A stretch of DNA of 64,000 bases from Nitriliruptoraceae bacterium (GCA_007121785.1 SKJX01000047.1:1-64000), one strand, 5' to 3'; shown: positions 1-8,626, numbered from the stretch's first letter. Notes: generated from the letters alone by a model not told the origin. A program made the numbers and translations.

Positions 1-13
1 ACCCTCAACATCA

Positions 14-76
14 GGCGTACCTTCCCCGCCGGCTGCAACCGGCGTCTCGGACTTGATGGTTTCGGGAGGGTACGCC
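14..76 (+). other. Candidate structured RNA upstream of galT
   Basis: Positions 14-21 (GGCGTACC) pair perfectly with 69-76 (GGTACGCC), and the stem can extend inward by 3-5 pairs. Inside are a 6-bp hairpin (27-32 with 39-44, loop CUGCAA) and a second possible hairpin (about 45-51 with 61-67, using wobble pairs). This gives a three-way-junction fold. It ends about 60 nt before galT. It could be a leader element of galT or the terminator of a gene left of the window; no T-tract follows directly. I do not recognise the family. Confidence 0.4.
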
Positions 77-139
77 GCCTACTTTTCACGACCTCTCATC
101 CACAACTTCCAGGTATAGCTCCGCCGGAGCGCTGAAGGA

Positions 140-1219
140 GTGAAGGGCACCGACCTGATCGAGCCTGGGACGCCACACCGGCGGTTCAACCCGCTGACCG
201 GAGCGTGGGTGGTGGTCTCCGCTGGACGGACCCGTCGGCCCTGGCAGGGTGCTGAGGAGACGCCACCGGTGGCGGCCTTGCCGGCCTACGACCCCGACTG
301 CTACCTGTGCCCGGGCAACCAGCGCGCGGGCGGCACGACGAACCCGGACTACGAGCGCACGTTCGTCTTCACCAACGACGACCCGGCCCTGCGGCCGGAC
401 GTGGAGGAGCGGACCGAGGTTCGCACGCCGTTGCTGCAGGCACACACGATGCCGGGCACCTGTCGCGTGCTGTGCTTCGACCCGCGGCACGACCTCACGT
501 TGGCGCTGATGCCGCTGGCCGACATCCGGCGGGTGGTCGACCTCTGGGCCTGCCAGGTGGAGGAGCTGGGCCGACGCTGGGCGTGGGTGCAGCTGTTCGA
601 GAACCGTGGGGAGGCCATGGGTGCCTCCAACCCTCATCCGCACGGCCAGGTGTGGGCAAGCTCCACCGTGCCCCTGGAACCCGATCGCCAGGATCGCGCG
701 CAACGCGACCACCGCACCGGTCACGGGGGCGTGCTGTTGGTCGAGTACGCCGGTCTGGAGATCGAGGAGCGTGCTCGGGTGGTCAGCGCGACCGATCACT
801 GGGTCGTGGTCGTGCCCTACTGGGCCCTGTGGCCGTTCGAGACCCTCGTGATCCCACGAGGGCACGTCGAGCACCTGCCGGCCCTGCGCGACGACGAACG
901 CGATGACCTCGCCGCCGTGCTCGGTGACCTGCTCGCCCGCTACGACCAACTGTTCGACCATCCCTTCCCGTACTCGATGGGCTGGCACGGCGCACCGCGG
1001 TCGGCCGGCGCCCACGACCATTGGCAGCTGCACGCTCACTTCTACCCGCCGCTGCTTCGCTCGGCGACGGTCCGCAAGTTCATGGTCGGCTACGAGATGC
1101 TCGCCAACCCCCAACGCGACCTGACCCCGGAGGAAGCTGCGGAGCGGCTGCGGTCGCTGCCCGGGCGACCGAGGGAGCCGCGTGGTTCGGTCAGTGGCTC
1201 CGGCGTCCCAGCCAGGTGA
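140..1219 (+). CDS. galT: Galactose-1-phosphate uridylyltransferase
   Basis: Transfers UMP between UDP-glucose and galactose-1-phosphate in the cytosolic Leloir pathway. The 359-residue product has the usual length. Visible family features are the N-terminal [16 protein letters not shown] stretch, a CYLCPGN metal-ligand motif near residue 54, the [11 protein letters not shown] segment, and [10 protein letters not shown] near residue 165, whose second His of His-Pro-His is the uridylylated nucleophile in the family. The C-terminal half carries the second HIT-like domain ([19 protein letters not shown]). The GTG start overlaps a GAAGGAG purine tract, which is unusually close for a ribosome-binding site, so initiation may be non-canonical or nearly leaderless. 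No galK or galE is next to it in the window. Confidence 0.93.
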   Translation: MKGTDLIEPGTPHRRFNPLTGAWVVVSAGRTRRPWQGAEETPPVAALPAYDPDCYLCPGNQRAGGTTNPDYERTFVFTNDDPALRPDVEERTEVRTPLLQAHTMPGTCRVLCFDPRHDLTLALMPLADIRRVVDLWACQVEELGRRWAWVQLFENRGEAMGASNPHPHGQVWASSTVPLEPDRQDRAQRDHRTGHGGVLLVEYAGLEIEERARVVSATDHWVVVVPYWALWPFETLVIPRGHVEHLPALRDDERDDLAAVLGDLLARYDQLFDHPFPYSMGWHGAPRSAGAHDHWQLHAHFYPPLLRSATVRKFMVGYEMLANPQRDLTPEEAAERLRSLPGRPREPRGSVSGSGVPAR

Positions 1220-1475
1220 CGGCACCGACGACCCCGACCGCGGGCAGGGCGAGCCACAGGTCGGCGTTGATCGCGACCAGGGCGAGGATCGCGCCGACGG
1301 CGGTGGCCGTCATCATGGCGACGAGTTCGGCGGGACGGGACACCGTGGGGCTCCGGGTCGGAAGGGCCGCTGGACGCCGCCCGGGGGACGGACCGGTCTC
1401 TTTGGGCAGTGTGCCGACGGCCCGACGGCCGTCACCCGTCCGGACGGCCCCTGCCAGGCGTCGGATCCGGGACAT
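1191..1475 (-). CDS. Small predicted membrane protein
   Basis: A 94-residue reading frame on the minus strand, overlapping the 3' end of galT tail to tail by 29 nt. The N-terminal half is basic and low in complexity ([16 protein letters not shown]). The last 50 residues hold two hydrophobic stretches, [16 protein letters not shown] and [17 protein letters not shown], ending in GRRSH, consistent with a two-helix membrane hairpin. No clear ribosome-binding site precedes the ATG at 1475; a shorter start near the first helix is possible. I do not recognise the family. Its main support is the hydrophobic pattern and its placement divergent from mpa. Confidence 0.4.
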   Translation of the reverse strand: MSRIRRLAGAVRTGDGRRAVGTLPKETGPSPGRRPAALPTRSPTVSRPAELVAMMTATAVGAILALVAINADLWLALPAVGVVGAVTWLGRRSH

Positions 1476-1480
1476 CGCCG

Positions 1481-1508
1481 CTGACGGGTGGAGGTCGTGC
1501 CGTACACT
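1481..1508 (+). promoter_or_regulatory. Putative mpa promoter
   Basis: CTGACG (1481-1486), 16 nt, then TACACT (1503-1508) fits a sigma-70-like promoter. The predicted transcript would start near 1515 and give a leader of about 55 nt before the GTG of mpa. This is the start of the Pup-proteasome block. Confidence 0.45.
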
Positions 1509-1568
1509 CCTCTGGTCCCGGAGGGGCACCACGGGCCCTTCGGTCCCCGACCCGCCAGGAGGCCAGTC

Positions 1569-3425
1569 GTGGCTCGCATCGGAGCGTCGTCGGGCGATGG
1601 TCCCGACCGTGATCACGACCAGCGTGCGGACACCGGCCAGGATGCCGCGGCCAGGTCCTCGGACGCCTTCGAGCAGCCGCTACCCGAACGAGAGCTTCGC
1701 GATCCGGACGAGATCGAGGATCCCGACGAGCTGCGCGGTGAGCTCAAGGTCATGCGCGAGGAGCTCGACCTGCTGCGTCGGCGGCTCGAGAGCGCGCCGA
1801 CGCGGATCCGGGTGCTCGAAGAGCGGCTGCTCGAGACCAAGGGGCAGCTCCAGGGCGCGCTCACGCGGAACGCGAAGCTGACCGAGACCCTGCGCTCTGC
1901 GCGCGAACAACTCGATGGGTTGAAAGAGGAGGTGGAGCGCCTCTCCGCCCCACCGCAGACCTACGGGATCCTGCTGGCGGTCAGCGACGACGGCGAGACC
2001 GCCACCGTCAACGTCGGCGGGCGCAAGCTCGAGGTCGGCGCGAGCCCGGAAGTCGAGCTCGACCAGCTGGAGCCGGGGCAGCAGGTCCGGGTCAACGATG
2101 CGATGAACGTGGTGGCCGGTGCCGGCTTCGACGACCGCGGTGAGATCATGTCGATCGCGGAACTGCTGGACGATGGGCGGGTCCTCGTCCTCGGCCATAC
2201 CGACGACGAACGCGTCGTCGCCCTCGCCACACCGCTGCACGAGCTGCCGCTGAAGGCCGGCGACTCCCTGCTGGTCGATCCGCGCTCCAACACCGCCATC
2301 GAGCGGGTCCCGAAAGCCGAGGTGGAGCAGCTGGTGCTCGAGGAGGTCCCCGACGTCACCTACGAACAGATCGGTGGGCTCGGGGACCAGGTCGAGGCGA
2401 TCCGTGACGCGGTCGAGCTGCCCTACCTCCATGCCGACCTCTTCGTGGAACATGAGCTCCGCGCCCCGAAGGGCATCCTGCTCTACGGCCCGCCCGGCTG
2501 CGGCAAGACGATGATCGCCAAGGCGGTGGCCAACTCGCTGGCGCAACGCGTGGCGGAGAAGACCGGTCAGGAAGGGGTCCGCAGCTACTTCCTCAACGTC
2601 AAGGGACCGGAGCTGCTGAACAAGTACGTCGGCGAGACCGAGCGGCAGATCCGCCTGATCTTCCAGCGGGCGCGCGAGAAGTCCGCCGAGGGCTTCCCGG
2701 TCATCGTGTTCTTCGACGAGATGGAGTCGCTGTTCCGCACCCGTGGGTCGGGGGTCTCCTCCGACGTGGAGACCACGATCGTCCCGCAGCTGTTGGCGGA
2801 GATCGACGGTGTGGAGTCGCTCAAGGACGTCGTGGTCATCGGTGCGTCGAACCGCGAGGACATGATCGACCCCGCGATCCTGCGACCAGGTCGACTGGAC
2901 GTGAAGATCAAGGTCGACCGGCCTGGGGCGGACGCTGCTCGCGAGATCTTCCGCATCTACCTGCACGAGCAGTTGCCGCTGTTCGACACCGAGGTGTCCG
3001 CTGCCGGCTCCGAGGCGGAAGCCGTCCGCCGCATGATCGACCGGACGGTCGAGAAGATGTACAGCGCGGACGAGGACAACGAGTTCCTCGAGGTCACCTA
3101 CGCCAACGGCGAGAAGGAGACCCTGTACTTCAAGGACTTCAACTCCGGTGCGATGATCGAGAACGTGGTCGCGCGAGCGAAGAAGCTGGCGATCAAGCGG
3201 CTCATCGACGATGGTGACCGAGGGCTGCGCACCGACGATCTGATCACGGCCATCCGCGACGAGTTCCGCGAGAACGAGGACCTGCCGAACACGACGAACC
3301 CGGACGACTGGGCCCGGATCAGCGGCAAGAAGGGGGAGCGGATCGTCTACGTCCGGACGCTGATCAGTGGCGACGACGAACCGGGACGATCGATCGAGAA
3401 CATCAACCCGGGGCAGTACCTCTAG
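1569..3425 (+). CDS. mpa: Proteasome-associated AAA ATPase (Mpa/ARC)
   Basis: Hexameric unfoldase that recognises pupylated substrates and feeds them into the 20S proteasome. The 618-residue protein has an N-terminal coiled coil that binds Pup in the family ([21 protein letters not shown] onward), then two OB-fold interdomain segments, then one AAA module. Walker A GPPGCGKT lies near residue 307 and Walker B VIVFFDE near 378; the arginine-finger region ([19 protein letters not shown]) is present. It ends in GQYL, the conserved tail that docks on the proteasome alpha ring. I chose the GTG at 1569 because AGGAGG lies about 7 nt upstream; a longer frame exists but has no such site. dop follows 66 nt downstream. 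Confidence 0.97.
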   Translation: MARIGASSGDGPDRDHDQRADTGQDAAARSSDAFEQPLPERELRDPDEIEDPDELRGELKVMREELDLLRRRLESAPTRIRVLEERLLETKGQLQGALTRNAKLTETLRSAREQLDGLKEEVERLSAPPQTYGILLAVSDDGETATVNVGGRKLEVGASPEVELDQLEPGQQVRVNDAMNVVAGAGFDDRGEIMSIAELLDDGRVLVLGHTDDERVVALATPLHELPLKAGDSLLVDPRSNTAIERVPKAEVEQLVLEEVPDVTYEQIGGLGDQVEAIRDAVELPYLHADLFVEHELRAPKGILLYGPPGCGKTMIAKAVANSLAQRVAEKTGQEGVRSYFLNVKGPELLNKYVGETERQIRLIFQRAREKSAEGFPVIVFFDEMESLFRTRGSGVSSDVETTIVPQLLAEIDGVESLKDVVVIGASNREDMIDPAILRPGRLDVKIKVDRPGADAAREIFRIYLHEQLPLFDTEVSAAGSEAEAVRRMIDRTVEKMYSADEDNEFLEVTYANGEKETLYFKDFNSGAMIENVVARAKKLAIKRLIDDGDRGLRTDDLITAIRDEFRENEDLPNTTNPDDWARISGKKGERIVYVRTLISGDDEPGRSIENINPGQYL

Positions 3426-3491
3426 CCGGTCGGGCGGCGGGTACCCGCCGCCCGGGCCGACGACGTGCGCCTACGACCCAGCGGAGCATGC

Positions 3492-4979
3492 GTGGCGACA
3501 CCCAAGTACGTCGGGATCGAGACCGAGTACGGCATCGCCGTCGACGGTCCCACGGAGGTCAACCCGGTCCTGGCGTCCTCGCTGGTCGTCGGTGCCTACC
3601 GGGATGCCGGGGAGCGTGACGTCGTCTGGGACCACTCGGACGAGCACCCGTTGCGTGACGCCCGTGGCTACGAGGTGCCCGACCCCCACGAGCCCGTCGT
3701 CGACGACGAACTCGGGCTCGCCAACACCGTGCTGACCAACGGATCGCGGTTCTACGTCGACCACGCCCACCCCGAGTACTCCAGCCCCGAGTGCTCCAAC
3801 GCCCGCGACCTGGTGATCTGGGACAAGGCCGGTGAGCGGATCCTGGAAGACGCTGCCGCCCGGGCAGCGACGACCCTGCCGCCCGGCAGCCGGGTGCTGG
3901 TGCACAAGAACAACACCGACGGCAAGGGTGCGGCCTACGGGACCCACGAGAACTACCTGGTGCCCCGGTCGGTGCCGTTCGGTCGGCTGACCCGCCAGCT
4001 CCTGCCGTTCTTCGTCAGCCGGACCGTGTTCGTCGGCGCGGGACGGCTCGGGAGCGAGCTGAGCGACGAGGTGCCCTTCCAGCTGTCGCAACGAGCGGAC
4101 TTCTTCGAGGTCGAGGTGGGGCTGGAGACCACACTGAAGCGGCCGTTGATGAACACCCGCGACGAGCCGCACGCCGATCCGGAGCGGTACCGGCGGCTCC
4201 ACGTCATCAACGGTGACGCCAACCTGTGCGAGGTGGCGACGTTCCTCAAGGTCGGCACGATGCTCCTGCTGCTCGACCTCATCGAGGACGACGCCCTGCC
4301 GGAGGTGCCCGCGCTCGCCGAGCCGGTGACGGCTTTCCACCAGGTCAGCCATGACCTGACCTGCGCCCGGCCGCTCCGCTTGGAGGACGGGTCGACCGCG
4401 ACGGCGCTGGAGATCCAGGGCCAGTACCTGGAGGCCTGTCGCCGCTACGTGAAGGATCGTGACGCGGACCTCGACCCGGTCACCGCCCAGGTCCTGGAGC
4501 GATGGGAGGCGGTCCTGGCGCTCGCGGCCGACGATCCCCGCTCGTTGGCCGGTCAGGTCGACTGGGCGACCAAGCTCGAACTGATGGAGAGCTACCGCGG
4601 TCGCCATGGTCTGGGGTGGGAGAGCGACCGGTTGAAGATGGTCGACCTGCAGTACCACGACGTGCGTCGCGAGAAGGGCCTGTTCCACCGGCTGGTGTCG
4701 CGGGGCCGGATCGAGCGGTTGGTGGGCGAGGACGAGGTGATCGCAGCCATGCACGCCCCGCCGACCGACACCCGTGCGTGGTTCCGGGGCGAGTGCATCC
4801 GACGGTTCCGCCGCCAGATCGTCGCGGCGGGCTGGGACTCGTTGATCTTCGACGTCGGCGGGGAGGCGCTCCAGCGGGTCCCGATGATGGAGCCGGGCCG
4901 GGGCACGCGCGACGCGCTCGGTCCCCTGTTGGACGAGGTCGATGACGCTCAGCAGTTGCTCGAACGGCTCACCGGATGA
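3492..4979 (+). CDS. dop: Pup deamidase/depupylase
   Basis: Converts the C-terminal glutamine of Pup to glutamate and also removes Pup from substrates. It belongs to the carboxylate-amine ligase fold shared with PafA. About 495 residues, typical of Dop. The N-terminal GIETEYGIAV carries the metal/ATP-binding glutamates; VDHAHPEYSSPEC and HKNNTDGKGAAYGTHENYLV are the nucleotide and catalytic loops. The Dop-specific insertion after GIETEYG (about residues 30-75) separates it from PafA. GTG at 3492 is preceded by GGAG with 5-nt spacing; an upstream GTG at 3465 is in frame but less well placed. Its presence fits the Pup encoded next door, which ends in GGQ and so needs deamidation. Confidence 0.96.
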   Translation: MATPKYVGIETEYGIAVDGPTEVNPVLASSLVVGAYRDAGERDVVWDHSDEHPLRDARGYEVPDPHEPVVDDELGLANTVLTNGSRFYVDHAHPEYSSPECSNARDLVIWDKAGERILEDAAARAATTLPPGSRVLVHKNNTDGKGAAYGTHENYLVPRSVPFGRLTRQLLPFFVSRTVFVGAGRLGSELSDEVPFQLSQRADFFEVEVGLETTLKRPLMNTRDEPHADPERYRRLHVINGDANLCEVATFLKVGTMLLLLDLIEDDALPEVPALAEPVTAFHQVSHDLTCARPLRLEDGSTATALEIQGQYLEACRRYVKDRDADLDPVTAQVLERWEAVLALAADDPRSLAGQVDWATKLELMESYRGRHGLGWESDRLKMVDLQYHDVRREKGLFHRLVSRGRIERLVGEDEVIAAMHAPPTDTRAWFRGECIRRFRRQIVAAGWDSLIFDVGGEALQRVPMMEPGRGTRDALGPLLDEVDDAQQLLERLTG

Positions 4980-4988
4980 GCGCGGCGG

Positions 4989-4994
4989 TACGCT
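4989..4994 (+). promoter_or_regulatory. Putative -10 box for pup
   Basis: TACGCT, the -10 type seen repeatedly in this window, lies just after the dop stop. The predicted mRNA would begin near 5001, some 43 nt before pup. No clear -35 hexamer is visible. Confidence 0.35.
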
Positions 4995-5043
4995 GCACCG
5001 TCAGGTCCGAGCGAGGGACGGGACACAGAGGAACGGGACACAC

Positions 5044-5247
5044 GTGAGCGACGGCGGGCAGGAACGCAAGGACGGTCGCACACGCGACGAGGAGCCTGAG
5101 GAGCAGGTCGAGACCGGCACGCAGGCGGATGACTCGACACAGGAGGTCCTCGACGACGTCGACGAACTGCTCGACGAGATCGACGACGTGCTCGAGGAGA
5201 ACGCGGAGGAGTTCGTCCGCGGCTACGTCCAGAAGGGCGGCCAGTAG
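5044..5247 (+). CDS. pup: Prokaryotic ubiquitin-like protein Pup
   Basis: The 67-residue protein modifier for proteasomal degradation. It is acidic and disordered at the N-terminus (ERKDGRTRDEEPEEQ), then carries the Mpa-binding helix (QEVLDDVDELLDEIDDVLEENAEEF would be its extent, about residues 37-59), and ends RGYVQKGGQ. The final Gln must be deamidated by Dop before PafA can couple it to lysines. GTG start; an AGAGGAACGGG purine stretch lies upstream. The last 31 nt of its coding sequence are duplicated exactly at 8764-8794, just before prcB, so pup and prcB, normally adjacent, are now separated by 3.6 kb. Confidence 0.97.
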   Translation: MSDGGQERKDGRTRDEEPEEQVETGTQADDSTQEVLDDVDELLDEIDDVLEENAEEFVRGYVQKGGQ

Positions 5248-5248
5248 G
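5214..5248 (+). repeat. Direct repeat, left copy (3' end of pup; attL-like)
   Basis: A 35-nt segment covering the last codons and stop of pup. It matches 8764-8798 at 34 of 35 positions: 31 identical nt, then T versus C in the stop codon, then AGG identical. Similarity stops abruptly on the left side (5204-5213 does not resemble 8754-8763) and fades within about 20 nt on the right. That is the pattern expected of a site-specific recombination core placed at the 3' end of a gene. Confidence 0.8.
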
Positions 5249-6152
5249 ACACCAGCTCCGCCGGGGTGCCAGGATGTGGCCGCTGCGGGCGATCCCAACG
5301 GTTCCGCGTCTCCCGACGTCGGTTCCTTGCGTCACCTGGCGCCATGGGGTCACCGTGAGCCAGATGGGTCGAGATCCCAGCATCTGTGGGCTCGTCAGGG
5401 GCGTTCTGGGGACTGGTCCCCAGCATCCAGGCCTTCTTGAGGGTGACCGGCGTCTGGGCACGAGGAAGCTGCCGCCGTCGAGCCAGGCAGCCGTTCGACC
5501 GAGGACGTGCAGCGGTACGACATAGCCCTCGACGCCGCTGAACCCGCCGGTCGCGAGGGCCGGTCCGAGCTTGCTGTTGTCGTGTACACCGGCGCTGAGG
5601 TGGCTGCGGACCGAGGGGTCGATACCTCAGCTCTGGAACTCCTTCGCTCGATACCCGACCGAGCCCCGGCCGGTGAACGGACCGACGGCCGTCGAAACGG
5701 TCGGTCGGTTCGTCGTGGTCCGTCCACGTGATGAGGCCCGTGACTGAGCCGTGTGCCCGGCTCGGTCGCTCGGATGGGTTCGCTCCTCGAGCATCGAGGC
5801 CGGACGTTCCCTCAGCAAGCATCCGCGGCCGGGTCACCCACTCCCAAGGGCAAGACCCCGTTGGGCCCTATTCGTGGGTGGGGGATCCGGGCGATACTGG
5901 GTGAACGGAGGCCGGTGGTTCAGGTCTCGACCTGGCAGGGAGGGCCGCGATGGCGTGCTCAGAAGCGTCGACACGTCCTCAGCCCCCCGGGCGGGACGGA
6001 CGATCACAGGCTCCACGGCCGAACCGGCTGAAGTCCCTTCCTTCGTAGCGTTTCGAACGTCGCGTCTGCACGTAGCCCGCCGAGGTCTGCTGCAACCAGG
6101 GCGTCGGTACGGCGCCCCCTCCTGCGCGTGAAGCACCGAGAGGAGGTACATC
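5249..6152. other. Gene-poor stretch, left part of the pup island
   Basis: About 900 nt with open frames on both strands but none with family-like composition, a ribosome-binding site and sensible length together. The base composition is a little lower in GC than the flanks. A perfect palindrome, CTGGGGACTGGTCCCCAG (5406-5423), stands out and could be an operator; CCCAGCATC occurs before it and at its right arm. I see no RNA gene. Confidence 0.5.
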
Positions 6153-6560
6153 ATGCCCACAAGGGCAGAACACGACACGAAGGAACGCGAGGCAACAGCG
6201 ATCCAGCGAGTCGCCCGGAGAAGGGCCCTCGTCGCACTGGCTGTGATCCTTCTGGGTCTGTTGTCGATCGGGACCACCGCATGCCTCGGCGCATTCCCAT
6301 ACGGCTCTGGCGCCGAAACGGTCGAGGGGAAACTCGTGTCGGTCCGATTCGCGATGCCATTCGACCCAGGGAGTGGTGCGTTGGAGGTCGTGGAGGTGAC
6401 GGGACTGACCGTCGATACCGAGGACTACGGGATAGTCGAGGTCGAGATCAGCGACGAGGAAGCAGGGAGCCTTCCCGAGACGTTGAGCGAAGGCCAAGGT
6501 GTGACGATCGAGCGAACGGACGCCGATGGTCTGTGGCGGTTCGTATCTATCGAGCGATGA
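6153..6560 (+). CDS. Predicted lipoprotein or secreted protein, unknown
   Basis: A 135-residue protein with an excellent ribosome-binding site (AGGAGG, 7 nt before ATG). Residues 1-24 are charged; about 25-43 are hydrophobic (LVALAVILLGLLSIG) and end in TTAC, a relaxed lipobox, so it is probably exported and may be lipidated. The mature part is acidic with beta-rich character (VEGKLVSVRF, LEVVEVTGLTVDTEDYGIVEVEI). I recognise no family. Third-position GC is visibly lower than in the proteasome genes on either side (codons such as aca, gaa, cca, gga are common), consistent with acquisition. Its stop overlaps the next start (ATGA), suggesting coupling. Confidence 0.65.
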   Translation: MPTRAEHDTKEREATAIQRVARRRALVALAVILLGLLSIGTTACLGAFPYGSGAETVEGKLVSVRFAMPFDPGSGALEVVEVTGLTVDTEDYGIVEVEISDEEAGSLPETLSEGQGVTIERTDADGLWRFVSIER

Positions 6561-7168
6561 CACCGCCGCCTCTCTGGAGCTTGGGCTACCGACCAGCGCA
6601 AAGCCGTGGCTTGCGTGAGGTGTACTTCGTCCGGGGCGTCCCCCGGGGCTGTGTCGCGGTCCACGTCCTCTCTGCTCTGTCGGCCCTGCGGATCGAGGAC
6701 GCCGTGCTCGCCCCGATACACCTCAACGCGACCACGGACGAGTTCGGGTGGCGGGAGTGGACGAGCTTTCCTCGGGTGGCGACCGACCTGCTCCAGCAGC
6801 GGCGGCTCGTCGACGCTCCCCGCTCGAAGGCCAAGTCGGTCACTCCCACCGTCGAGGGAGCACGCCTCGCAAAGCAACGGTTCGCTGGGCCCTTCGGACC
6901 GAGCGGTGACAACGTCGGTGTCGGGGGGCTGACCTGGGCTGATGTTCGCCGTGGTGGGGGACTCGACACGACTGGCTTCCGTCGGGGCCCACGAGCCGGT
7001 GATGGGCATGAACGAGGATGCGATGCGCCGCATGACGGCCGACGTCGACCCTCGAGATCCTGCCCGGTGCGACGCACCTCTTCGAGGAGCCGGGCGCACT
7101 CGAGCGTCTCGCCGAGCCGGGCGCGGATCGCGTCCTTCCACCTGGGCGATGGGCAGCAGGCCGGGTAG
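6557..7168 (+). CDS. Possible winged-helix protein, 3' part doubtful
   Basis: Starts at an ATGA overlap with the lipoprotein gene. About residues 15-115 look coded: LSALSALRIEDAVLAPIHL, then TDLLQQRRLVDAPRSKAKSV and TPTVEGARLAKQRF, which resembles the recognition-helix and wing region of MarR-like winged-helix proteins. This is pattern similarity, not a family assignment. After about residue 130 the frame turns into basic low-complexity sequence and overlaps a decayed hydrolase fragment in other frames, so the original stop may have been lost. It could be a truncated regulator fused to non-coding sequence. Confidence 0.35.
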   Translation: MTPPPLWSLGYRPAQSRGLREVYFVRGVPRGCVAVHVLSALSALRIEDAVLAPIHLNATTDEFGWREWTSFPRVATDLLQQRRLVDAPRSKAKSVTPTVEGARLAKQRFAGPFGPSGDNVGVGGLTWADVRRGGGLDTTGFRRGPRAGDGHERGCDAPHDGRRRPSRSCPVRRTSSRSRAHSSVSPSRARIASFHLGDGQQAG

Positions 7169-7185
7169 ACCCCCGGCTGCGGTGA
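6942..7185 (+). pseudogene. Dienelactone hydrolase-family C-terminal fragment, frameshifted
   Basis: Two frames join into one recognisable protein end. The first (ATG 6942) reads VGAHEPVMGMNEDAMRRMTADVD, and about position 7043 the match moves by one base to LEILPGATHLFEEPGALERLAEPG, ending at TGA 7183-7185. The joined sequence matches the last strand-helix pair of dienelactone-hydrolase-like alpha/beta hydrolases, including the PGATHLFEEPG motif with the catalytic-type His. The N-terminal three quarters and nucleophile are absent. A one-base insertion or sequencing error would explain the shift; the missing 5' part argues for true decay. Confidence 0.55.
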
Positions 7186-7230
7186 CGGAGACGACGGTCA
7201 TGGGGTCGGCAGCCCGTGGCCGAGCGTTCC

Positions 7231-8343
7231 TCAGGCCCACCGCAGGGACAGCCGCCCCTCAGGGCTCTGCTCGACTCCCGTGCCGAAGGGCCGGCTGACC
7301 CGGTCGAGGACGCCGCCCAGCCAGTGGATGTCCTGCGGTGTGGTGTTGGCCAGTCGCATCCGGCGGGCCTGGAACGGCACCAGGCGCACGGCGGTCAACT
7401 CGCCGTTCCCGAGGCGGAGGGAGACCAGATAGGCGATTCGGAGGTCGTCGCGGTAGGCCTCGTGGCCCGATATCCCCTCGTAGTCGTTCACGAAATCCCC
7501 ACACCCGTACAGCACGAGCCGGCCGCGGTAGACCTCGATGGGTCGGGGATGGTGGGACGAGTGCCCGTGGACGACGTCCACGCCCCCGTCGACCAGGGCG
7601 TGGGCGAATCGCGTCTGCTTGCGGGCGACCTCGTAGCCCCAGTTGGAACCCCAGTGGATCGAGACCACCACGAGGTCGCCCGGTCGTTTGTGTTCGGCGA
7701 CCACCCGCACCACCTGGTCGGCGTGGTCGGTGTCGGCCTCGGGCAGTAGCGCCACCCCCGGCCGTGCCCGGCCGGCGGCCCAGTCCGCTGGCACGCCGCT
7801 GGAGCGCATCCCGACGGCGAGCACGACCACCCGCCCGCCGGCCGCCAACGGCACTGTCGCCGGCCGCCAGGCCTCGGCACGGTCGCGTCCGGCACCCGCT
7901 GCCGGCAGCCCGGCGCCCTCGAGCGCCCGGAGGGTGTCCTCGAGGCCGCGGTGACCGAAGTCCAGGAGGTGGTTGTTCGCCAGCACGCAGACGTCCGGTC
8001 GTGCGACCCGCAGCGCGGGAAGGTTCTCCGGCGTCATGCGGTAGTGGACGGCCTTGCCCGGCGCGAAGTCGTCAGAGCGCGTGACGGCGTTCTCGACGTT
8101 GATGATGCGGGCATCGATCGCCGCCGAGTCGAGCACCTCGAGCGCCTCGCCCCAGGGCCAGGCGACGTCCACCGGGCGAGGAACCGGCCCGTTGGCCCGC
8201 TCGGCCATCGTCACGTAGCTGCGGGCATCGGTGACGGAGGGCTCCCGCAGGGTGGGGTCGCCGGGGTGCGGCAGGATCTGGTCGATCCCACGGCCCAGCA
8301 TGACGTCGCCGCAGAGGAAGAGGGTCACCTCATCGTCACGCAC
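7231..8343 (-). CDS. CapA-family metallophosphatase-like protein
   Basis: A 370-residue member of the CapA/PGA_cap family (poly-gamma-glutamate biosynthesis-type, metallophosphatase fold). Seen motifs: FLCGDVMLGRGID near residue 10, INVENAVT, NNHLLDFG, SIHWGSNWGYE and the strongly conserved VDVVHGHSSHHPRPIEVY, all metal-binding loops of the family. No signal peptide is evident, so this may be a cytoplasmic relative rather than the capsule protein; the true substrate is unknown. GTG at 8343 has GGAG about 8 nt upstream. It overlaps the stop of the HTH gene by 8 nt, so the two probably form one unit. It lies inside the putative island yet has host-like GC. Confidence 0.85.
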   Translation of the reverse strand: MRDDEVTLFLCGDVMLGRGIDQILPHPGDPTLREPSVTDARSYVTMAERANGPVPRPVDVAWPWGEALEVLDSAAIDARIINVENAVTRSDDFAPGKAVHYRMTPENLPALRVARPDVCVLANNHLLDFGHRGLEDTLRALEGAGLPAAGAGRDRAEAWRPATVPLAAGGRVVVLAVGMRSSGVPADWAAGRARPGVALLPEADTDHADQVVRVVAEHKRPGDLVVVSIHWGSNWGYEVARKQTRFAHALVDGGVDVVHGHSSHHPRPIEVYRGRLVLYGCGDFVNDYEGISGHEAYRDDLRIAYLVSLRLGNGELTAVRLVPFQARRMRLANTTPQDIHWLGGVLDRVSRPFGTGVEQSPEGRLSLRWA

Positions 8344-8626
8344 GGGGCCCGCTCCGGCGATTCGACGACTCGCTGTCTGCCACCTCAGGATACGTACCGT
8401 TTGGTCCGTCGCCGGCGTAGGCACGCGGTCGTCGCGACCCGGACGCTGTGCCCGATGGCGGGGGGATGACGTGCCGCGGGTGGCCGACGTCGTCGGGGCG
8501 CCAACGCAGCGCCTCGCCGATGTGGACCGGCTGGAGGACGGTGGGGTCCCCGCGACGCACCCGGTCGACGGTGTTGACGTGGACGTTGAGCCAGCCGACG
8601 ACCTGCTGGTGTGTGAGGAGACGCAT
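8336..8626 (-). CDS. Excisionase/AlpA-like helix-turn-helix protein
   Basis: A 96-residue protein with a strong ribosome-binding site (GGAGGAA, 5 nt before ATG). Residues 3-50 follow the MerR-type excisionase pattern: LLTHQQVVGWLNVHVNTVDR, then RRGDPTVLQPVHIGEALRW and RPDDV, matching the helix-turn-helix, wing and closing R..D.V of the HTH_17/AlpA class. The remaining 45 residues are low in complexity. Such proteins are recombination directionality factors or small regulators. It lies 138 nt from the right-hand repeat, as an Xis gene would, but members also serve as ordinary repressors. Its stop overlaps the CapA-like gene. Confidence 0.6.
   Translation of the reverse strand: MRLLTHQQVVGWLNVHVNTVDRVRRGDPTVLQPVHIGEALRWRPDDVGHPRHVIPPPSGTASGSRRPRAYAGDGPNGTYPEVADSESSNRRSGPRA

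Noticed and set aside
1680-2966. Long minus-strand open frame opposite mpa (and similar ones opposite dop, helY, ahcY, lat)
   Set aside because: High GC leaves antisense frames open. Composition is Arg/His/Val-rich with no family motifs, while the plus-strand products are unmistakable.
5751-6131. 126-residue plus-strand frame in the pup island
   Set aside because: Rich in Arg, Gly, Ser and Pro, no ribosome-binding site and no recognisable pattern; the strong start at 6153 follows directly.
7060-7240. Minus-strand gene starting MTVVSVTAAGGLPGLLPIAQ
   Set aside because: The frame soon becomes Arg/Pro-rich, and the same DNA carries the recognisable hydrolase fragment on the plus strand.
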